Source: Lentisphaeria bacterium (GTDB taxonomy: Bacteria > Verrucomicrobiota > Lentisphaeria > Victivallales > UBA1829). From it: a stretch of 18,560 nucleotides of DNA. The DNA is taken from positions 1-18,560 of the forward strand of contig JAGAPM010000022.1 of NCBI GenBank assembly GCA_017623265.1, in the 5' to 3' direction. Within the stretch, counting starts at the first letter, position 1. Every line of letters begins with the position of its first letter. This document shows positions 14,449 to 18,560 of the stretch, piece by piece. The notes below the pieces were generated by a model. It saw nothing but the letters and a program-made list of their open reading frames with translations, did no database searches and was not told the DNA's origin. Position numbers and translations under genes: made by a program.

Positions 14449-15603
14449 TTATAAAGTTGCTGTTTTTACGATCCATACCAGCAGACCGCACAGCACGATC
14501 AGCAGAAACAGGATCAGAAGAAATGCGGGAGTGAACAGACTTTTTTCTTTCTCTTTTTCCGGTCGGTTCCGCAAGGTGATTTTTTCGTTCCGGAGCTGAT
14601 TTTTCTGCTGGCGGACCGCATCACGGCAAGCCTCCAGATCCTCCCGTAATTCCTGAGGAGTCTGATAGCGGTTTTCCGGTTCCACTTCAATGCAGTGCAG
14701 AATGATCTGTTCCAGTTCGGGCGGGATCTCCGGGCGGAGTGCATGCGGAGAACGTGGCGGGACATTGAACCAGAGAGAGTAAAGTTTATCCGGATCGTAT
14801 GTCTCGTAGGGGAGTTTATCGGTCAGCAGCTGAAAGAGCGAAACGCCGAGGGAATAAATGTCTGCCCGGATATCGCAATCTTTTGCGCTCAACGCCTGTT
14901 CAGGTGCCATATACTGCAGGGTTCCGAGCCCGCCGGTCTTGGTCTCTTTGGAGTAGTTCTGCTGCTCCCGGATACTGTATTCCAGCAGGTCGATCTTTGC
15001 CAGCCCCAGATCGGACAGTTTACAGACGCCATCGCTTGCCATCATAATGTTATCCGGCTTCACGTCCCGGTGTACGATACCGCATTTATGTGCCTCTGCC
15101 AACGCACAGGCAATGGAAATACCCACCTCCACTGCCCGGCGGGGAGAAATTACACCGGATTTGTTCAGATGTTCCTGCAGAGTTCCCCCGGCAATATATT
15201 CCAGTACAAGATAGGGAGAGCCATCCTCTTCAAAACCAAAGTCATAGACCCGCACAATGTTCGGATGGTCCAGCTTTGCGCAAATCTTTGCCGTCTGCAT
15301 GAAACGGTCCCGCAGTTCCGGTTTGGCGGCGTACTCCGGAAACAGCGTTTTGATGGCGACCGGGATGTTCAGTTGGGGATGTTTGCCGAGATAGACACGC
15401 CCCATGCCGCCGCGCCCGATGAAACGTTCAATGGGGTAGGGGCCGATCTGTTTCGGCGGGGGGGCATCGACTGCTGAATAGTCTGCCAGAACTGTAGAAT
15501 CATCAAGACCGAACGTGGCGCCGCAGGTACATTCCACATTGTTCCCGCGTTCCACATGTTCGATTTCATTCTGTTTTCTGCAGTACGGACAAAGGATCAG
15601 CAC
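14449..15603 (-). CDS. Membrane-anchored Ser/Thr protein kinase with N-terminal zinc ribbon
   Basis: A 384-residue Hanks-type kinase. Residues 5-27 form a zinc-ribbon-like C-x2-C-x16-C-x-C. The kinase domain spans ~56-320: glycine loop GRGGMGRV (63-70), ATP-binding Lys85, catalytic HRDVKPDN (178-185, Asp180), DLG instead of DFG (198-200) and APEQ in the activation segment. The helix-C position that normally holds the Glu pairing with Lys85 appears to be Thr104 (RFMQTAK). A charged stretch (~330-355) leads to one membrane helix at the C-terminus (PAFLLILFLLIVLCGLLVWI), so the kinase faces the cytoplasm and only a few residues lie outside. There are no PASTA repeats. The start is GTG 15603, which overlaps the glutaredoxin TGA by 7 nt. 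No strong ribosome-binding site is seen, consistent with coupling. Substrates are unknown; operon partners are candidates. Confidence 0.9.
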   Translation of the reverse strand: MLILCPYCRKQNEIEHVERGNNVECTCGATFGLDDSTVLADYSAVDAPPPKQIGPYPIERFIGRGGMGRVYLGKHPQLNIPVAIKTLFPEYAAKPELRDRFMQTAKICAKLDHPNIVRVYDFGFEEDGSPYLVLEYIAGGTLQEHLNKSGVISPRRAVEVGISIACALAEAHKCGIVHRDVKPDNIMMASDGVCKLSDLGLAKIDLLEYSIREQQNYSKETKTGGLGTLQYMAPEQALSAKDCDIRADIYSLGVSLFQLLTDKLPYETYDPDKLYSLWFNVPPRSPHALRPEIPPELEQIILHCIEVEPENRYQTPQELREDLEACRDAVRQQKNQLRNEKITLRNRPEKEKEKSLFTPAFLLILFLLIVLCGLLVWIVKTATL

Positions 15604-15860
15604 TTCAATTCAATTCCGAGTTTTCGCAGGTCATCCGCGAACTTAACCTCGTTGAAGATCTCGCCGGGACGCCATTTACCATTGTATTCGAGGGTGGGGA
15701 CGACCCAGTCATCCCCGTCGTTGACTTTGACGACACATGCGATGGTCTCCGGATCCGCCGAATCCATGTCAATGACCTGGAAGGGGATTCCGTGTTTTTT
15801 GAGAAATGCGATTGCCGCCCTGCAGTGAGGACACCAATCCGCAGCATATACTTTCAGCAT
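15597..15860 (-). CDS. Glutaredoxin-like protein
   Basis: An 87-residue thioredoxin-fold protein with the redox motif WCPHC (Cys10, Cys13) after the first strand, a VVPTL cis-proline loop at about residues 53-57 and a GKWRPG turn, followed by the C-terminal helix. It fits the small glutaredoxin/NrdH-like group that reduces disulfides in the cytoplasm, with electrons from glutathione or a thioredoxin reductase. The start ATG 15860 has AAGGAG 8 nt upstream and a consensus promoter at 15896-15924. It is the first gene of the minus-strand operon, and its last codons overlap the GTG start of the Ser/Thr kinase. The C-terminus ends LKC with an additional Cys. Confidence 0.88.
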   Translation of the reverse strand: MLKVYAADWCPHCRAAIAFLKKHGIPFQVIDMDSADPETIACVVKVNDGDDWVVPTLEYNGKWRPGEIFNEVKFADDLRKLGIELKC

Positions 15861-15895
15861 GTTCCGTTCTCCTTACGACTTTGTATGCGCGTGTA

Positions 15896-15924
15896 AATAT
15901 AATACGCAGGGATGGAAATGTCAA
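15896..15924 (-). promoter_or_regulatory. Consensus promoter of the five-gene minus-strand operon
   Basis: On the minus strand: TTGACA (15919-15924), a 17-bp spacer and TATATT (15896-15901). Transcription should start near 15889, giving a ~29-nt leader with AAGGAG before the glutaredoxin ATG. No further promoter of this quality was noticed between the five genes. Confidence 0.75.
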
Positions 15925-15970
15925 ATCTTTTTTGCGAGTTTTTTCCGGGAGAAGGATACACCGTTCTCAC

Positions 15971-16096
15971 GCCGGGCACGGCTCCCCCTCCCGCCCGTGC
16001 GGGAGGGGAACATGCCTCCCCGTTGCAACGCCTGCACTTTGTGCGGCGTTCCGGAGGCATGTCGCCGCAGATTTCTGCGGCAGAGCCGTGCCCGGC
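15971..16096. other. 126-bp inverted-repeat element folding as a four-way junction
   Basis: The outer stem is 14 bp and perfect (15971-15984 with 16083-16096). Enclosed hairpins are H1, 10 bp perfect (15985-15994 with 15999-16008, loop CCGT); H2, 10 bp perfect (16010-16019 with 16053-16062) continuing through an internal loop to 6 bp (16027-16032 with 16045-16050), a bulged T and 4 bp with a TTT loop; and H3, 7 bp (16064-16070 with 16075-16081, loop ATTT). Junction linkers are 0 or 1 nt, so nearly every base is paired. It is visibly GC-rich and sits 26 bp downstream of the LexA-like stop and upstream of the glutaredoxin promoter. It lacks a following T-run on either strand, so it is not a standard terminator. 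It could be a structured RNA or a palindromic mobile repeat. Confidence 0.7.
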
Positions 16097-16122
16097 TGCT
16101 GCTGTTGTCCCCTTCTTTTGAA

Positions 16123-16719
16123 TCAGAGGCTGCGTTGGAGACCGATCACGATCCCCTTCAAAGGCAAATCCTTCTGATTCATAAAGATATGCTGTCTGCC
16201 ATGTCCCTTCAATTCACAAGTCCCGTTTTCGTTCCGGATGCAGCTGCAGAGTGCGGTTTTTCCGTTCTGTTCGGTGATGAGAAGATCACCGGCTGCCACC
16301 GGCCCGGCAGGACTTTTCAGCAGGAGCATATCCCCTTCCATGACGCCCATTCCGGTCATATCGGAGCCTTCGACACGCATGGCAAAGATGTCTTTTTCTC
16401 CGATCGAGCGGTTGAAAATTTTTGTATCGCAAATCACCTTGGTGCCCTGTTCCGTTCCGCAGACAGGGACGGACTGCGCTCCGGCGGGCATTGAGGTGCG
16501 GCGATGATGTTTCGGATGTGCAAGGCTGAGACTTCTTGCCTTGCTGCTGCGGTGCAGAATGTTTTTCTTCTGCAAGGCGCGGATGTGGGCAAAGACGGTA
16601 GATGTCTTGATCCCGAAGTGTTCTGCGATCTCATAAATCGTGGGAGCCATCTCCATGGTGCGGCTGAATTCTTCGATAAATTCCACGATGTTTTTCTGTT
16701 TTTTGGTCAATCCTTTCAT
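16123..16719 (-). CDS. LexA-like transcriptional regulator lacking the self-cleavage residues
   Basis: A 198-residue protein. Residues 4-66 are a LexA-type winged helix (LTKKQKNIVEFIEEF, PTIYEIAEHFG, HIRALQKKNILHR). Residues ~83-195 have the S24/LexA peptidase fold (VPVCGTEQGT, FAMRVEGSDM, GVMEGDMLLL, VAAGDLLI, KGIVIGLQR). LexA normally cleaves itself at Ala-Gly using a Ser-Lys dyad. Here the cleavage site reads Gln91-Gly92, the GDSM serine position reads GSDM (Asp120, with Ser119 one place early), and the Lys of 'TVKR' reads ALCS (Cys158). Autocleavage is therefore unlikely. The start is ATG 16719, preceded by AGGAGG; upstream codons in the open frame lack family similarity. An inverted repeat at 16763-16777, upstream of the start, may be its own operator. 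The signal it responds to is unknown. Confidence 0.85.
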   Translation of the reverse strand: MKGLTKKQKNIVEFIEEFSRTMEMAPTIYEIAEHFGIKTSTVFAHIRALQKKNILHRSSKARSLSLAHPKHHRRTSMPAGAQSVPVCGTEQGTKVICDTKIFNRSIGEKDIFAMRVEGSDMTGMGVMEGDMLLLKSPAGPVAAGDLLITEQNGKTALCSCIRNENGTCELKGHGRQHIFMNQKDLPLKGIVIGLQRSL

Positions 16720-16762
16720 ACGCTTTCCCTCCTGTTTTTTGTTTGCAGTTTTTCGGGTTGCG

Positions 16763-16777
16763 TGCATAGACAATGCA
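16763..16777. promoter_or_regulatory. Candidate autoregulatory operator upstream of the LexA-like gene
   Basis: TGCAT-AGACA-ATGCA is an inverted repeat with 5-bp arms and a 5-bp spacer, 44-58 bp upstream of the ATG. LexA-type repressors usually bind such dyads near their own promoters. The promoter itself is not clear because the region is a long A/T tract. Confidence 0.35.
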
Positions 16778-16824
16778 AGTTTTAAAAAAAATTTGAAAAA
16801 AATGAGATATTTTTGATTTTTTTG

Positions 16825-16853
16825 TTGACTTTTTGGTAATGTTACAATACAAT
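16825..16853 (+). promoter_or_regulatory. Plus-strand promoter divergent from the LexA-like gene
   Basis: TTGACT (16825-16830), a 17-bp spacer and TACAAT (16848-16853). The predicted start is near 16860, 29 nt before the small CxxC ORF at 16889. No longer plus-strand gene follows. Confidence 0.6.
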
Positions 16854-16888
16854 AACCGCAAAAAAACAGGCAGGAAAAGTGCTGAAAG

Positions 16889-17038
16889 ATGTCTCATACT
16901 CCCATTTTTTACGAAAAATGGCGCCCCTGCCCACGCTGCCCGTCTTCCGGTAAAAAAATTGCGAAAGAGCAAAACCGTTTGCTCTTTCGCTGCAAAAATC
17001 TTTGGAAAAAAGGTGGGGGTATGAGGAAAGAACCTTAA
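16889..17038 (+). CDS. Possible 49-residue zinc-ribbon-like small protein
   Basis: ATG 16889 to TAA 17036-17038 encodes a basic 49-residue peptide with RPCPRC (residues ~13-18) and FRCKNLWKK (about 34-42). This resembles the zinc-ribbon start of some transposases and small regulators ('CP.C...... yrC..C.k.w'), but the fourth Cys is replaced by Leu, so it may be a remnant. A good promoter lies at 16825-16853 and AGGAAAAG precedes the ATG at a long spacing. Against coding, a perfect 13-bp hairpin that serves as minus-strand terminator occupies 16961-16990 inside the frame. Coding status is uncertain. Confidence 0.35.
   Translation: MSHTPIFYEKWRPCPRCPSSGKKIAKEQNRLLFRCKNLWKKGGGMRKEP
16961..16990 (-). 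terminator. Intrinsic terminator of the GH39-like gene
   Basis: A perfect 13-bp stem (16961-16973 with 16978-16990) and a 4-nt loop. On the minus strand it is followed by AATTTTTTTACC. It lies ~70 nt beyond the stop at 17062 and overlaps the small plus-strand ORF. Confidence 0.85.
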
Positions 17039-17061
17039 GGTTTTTCCCCGTTCTTACCCTT

Positions 17062-18432
17062 TTACTTTTTAAATGTCACGTAGAATGCGGCAGAGCCGGG
17101 GCAGGGCTTTGTCAGGATCAGGTGTGAACCATCCCAGATAACAGGGACAGGCACGATGTCATTGCCGTCATCCAGCACGGTTGCGGATGCGGTTGCGCCT
17201 TCCATGCCGGTGACATCCACTTCCAGTGTGGGCATTTCGCCCCGGTAGTCCACCACGATCATTCTGCCGTCGGTACCGTTTTTGGCGAGGGCGGCAAGGG
17301 CATGGACAGAGCCGTCCGGATTGAACAGTGTTTCCACCTTTTCGCCGGCTTCTGCCAGAAATCTGCCGAACATGCGCATGGAGAAGTTGTTTTTGTTGGG
17401 GTGCGCATATTCGTCGTAATAGCTCCACATGCCGGCGTTGCTGTGTCCATAGTAGAATGCGCTGTCCAGCGGCGTATTCTGCATTTCGCAGAGGACGGAA
17501 AGGTTGAATGCGCCGGAGTCGATCCCGAACATGCTGCAGGGGCCGGTGATCGCCCGTTTCCGCTGCTGACTGGATGCGGAGGACTGGACGCCTTCCCAGC
17601 CGCCGAGGATGAAGTGCCATTCATTCAGGCTGGTTTCCGTTTTGGTGAGACCGCGTTCATCCAGCAGATCCCGGACGACTTGAGCCTGGTCTACCAGTTG
17701 CCGCACATTGTTGCTGTAGCAATGCCAGGAGAGAAAGTCCGGAGCAACACCGGCTTCTTTACAGGCGTCCAGCAGGGCATTGAAGTAATCCAGATTGAGA
17801 CTGGAAAGAGCAGGCCCGCCGATCTTGAGTTCGGGGAACTCGGATTTCAGGCGTTTGAGAACGGTAACGAAGAACTTAATGAACAGTTCCCGGTCGCCGC
17901 ACCAGCATTGTCCGCCCAGATTCGGTTCGTTCCAGATTTCCCAGTATTCCATATCTTTATACTCATAACCGTTTGCCCAGCCGCGGGTGTAGTGGCGGAT
18001 GATCCCCGCAAGGACTTCGGCATACTTTTCAAAGTCTGCGGGGGGATGGGTGTTGAAATGGCTTTCATAGTGTCCCCAGTCGGCAGAGTGTTCAATACTG
18101 GTACCGAGACGGTAAAAGACCTTCATTCCGACGCTGCGGCAGAGGTTGATAATGGCGTCGGATGAGGTGAAGTAGTAGTTCTGCGGATCGGCGGGATCCA
18201 GGTGCATGAGGGGGAAGATGAAATGGGTGTCGATCATACGCTGACCGGGGTTGGAGAGTGCCCAGTCATGGGTGCGGGCGGCGTAAAAGTTCATTGCCCT
18301 GAATTCATCATCCTTTTTGATCAGGTTGCGGTAGGCGAGGGTGGGCGTGTGACCATCGCAGTGGAGAGCATGACGGAGAGGACCGGTCGTTTTGTTGAAG
18401 TCGACCGTTACGGAAGTGTACGCATCAGCCAT
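17062..18432 (-). CDS. GH39-like (clan GH-A) glycoside hydrolase, intracellular
   Basis: A 456-residue TIM-barrel glycosidase. The acid/base motif YWEIWNEPNLGG (Glu169) and the nucleophile strand TETSLNEWHF (Glu271) are those of clan GH-A retaining enzymes. The pattern, together with FYAARTHDWA near the N-terminus, is most like family GH39 (beta-xylosidases and alpha-L-iduronidase relatives). The last ~100 residues form a beta domain (VVDYRGEMPTLEVDVTG to GSAAFYVTFKK). No signal peptide is present, so the substrate would be an imported oligosaccharide or glycoside. The open frame extends to 18537, but ATG 18432 has AAAGGA upstream and a promoter at 18498-18525; the longer form would start upstream of that promoter. 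It is a single-gene unit with its own terminator at 16961-16990. The substrate cannot be determined from sequence alone. Confidence 0.82.
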   Translation of the reverse strand: MADAYTSVTVDFNKTTGPLRHALHCDGHTPTLAYRNLIKKDDEFRAMNFYAARTHDWALSNPGQRMIDTHFIFPLMHLDPADPQNYYFTSSDAIINLCRSVGMKVFYRLGTSIEHSADWGHYESHFNTHPPADFEKYAEVLAGIIRHYTRGWANGYEYKDMEYWEIWNEPNLGGQCWCGDRELFIKFFVTVLKRLKSEFPELKIGGPALSSLNLDYFNALLDACKEAGVAPDFLSWHCYSNNVRQLVDQAQVVRDLLDERGLTKTETSLNEWHFILGGWEGVQSSASSQQRKRAITGPCSMFGIDSGAFNLSVLCEMQNTPLDSAFYYGHSNAGMWSYYDEYAHPNKNNFSMRMFGRFLAEAGEKVETLFNPDGSVHALAALAKNGTDGRMIVVDYRGEMPTLEVDVTGMEGATASATVLDDGNDIVPVPVIWDGSHLILTKPCPGSAAFYVTFKK

Positions 18433-18497
18433 GATGAGCGTTCCTTTCAGTTTATTTTTTGTTTGAGTTTTTTGGATAAAAAGTCCATTCACTTTGT

Positions 18498-18525
18498 ATA
18501 TTACAGCCTTGTACGGAAAAGTCAA
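18498..18525 (-). promoter_or_regulatory. Promoter of the GH39-like gene
   Basis: On the minus strand: TTGACT (18520-18525), a 16-bp spacer and TAATAT (18498-18503). The start would be near 18491, leaving a leader of ~59 nt. Confidence 0.6.
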
Positions 18526-18560
18526 GGCGTTTTGCAATATATTTTGCGCGTGGACGGCGG

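Noticed and set aside
15859..16494. 211-codon plus-strand open frame across the four-way-junction element
   Set aside because: It runs antisense through the LexA-like gene and through perfect inverted repeats; its translation is Arg-rich and featureless.
17302..18165. 287-codon plus-strand open frame opposite the GH39-like gene
   Set aside because: The minus strand has both catalytic Glu motifs and a promoter; the antisense frame has neither a ribosome-binding site nor a domain.

Overview
This 18.6 kb window looks like a bacterial chromosome of about 53% GC, judged from a few hand-counted lines. It carries rod-shape/cell-wall genes, AraC and Gfo/Idh-type sugar regulation, DUF805 and DUF3142 proteins, a zinc-ribbon Ser/Thr kinase and an intracellular GH39-like glycosidase. 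That mix suggests the PVC superphylum, perhaps a gut Lentisphaerota/Victivallis-like organism. This is an impression from gene content; no taxonomic search was possible.

Layout. (1) 1-2810, plus strand: the end of a rod-shape operon, mreC (partial) - mreD - mrdA (PBP2). mrdA has an in-frame TAG at codon 150, but its frame and all three transpeptidase motifs are otherwise intact. (2) 2801-5202: an AraC-type regulator (minus) divergent from a Gfo/Idh/MocA dehydrogenase and a small XRE-type regulator (plus). Two good sigma-70-like promoters face away from each other around a near-perfect 23-bp palindrome and a 21-bp-period direct repeat. (3) 5203-6665: an AT-rich island. A possible decayed small lipoprotein gene comes first, then a 44-bp direct repeat (a palindrome plus T-run), then a two-gene unit of unknown function with its own strong promoter and an elaborate operator. 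A second copy of the repeat begins exactly at the stop codon of the last gene. (4) 6733-8562, minus: two DUF805 membrane proteins, one of them double-length, with duplicated promoters. (5) 8804-12041, plus: a secreted DUF3142 protein followed by a secreted helical-repeat protein in one operon. (6) 15860-12102, minus: a tightly packed five-gene operon of glutaredoxin, zinc-ribbon Ser/Thr kinase, PfkB sugar kinase, an AddB/RecB-like Fe-S nuclease-fold protein and a NifX-like protein with a His/Cys tail. (7) 15971-16096: a compact inverted-repeat element that folds as a four-way junction. (8) 16719-16123, minus: a LexA-like regulator whose self-cleavage residues appear to be lost. (9) 16825-17038: a plus-strand promoter and a 49-codon CxxC ORF, overlapped by the terminator of the next gene. 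(10) 18432-17062, minus: a GH39-like glycoside hydrolase.

The best candidates for something undescribed are the repeat-flanked AT-rich two-gene unit (5453-6665), the four-way-junction element (15971-16096) and the apparently non-cleavable LexA homologue. All 19 recognised genes end in TAA (8) or TGA (11), so TAG is never used as a terminator here. That makes the internal TAG in mrdA worth a second look.
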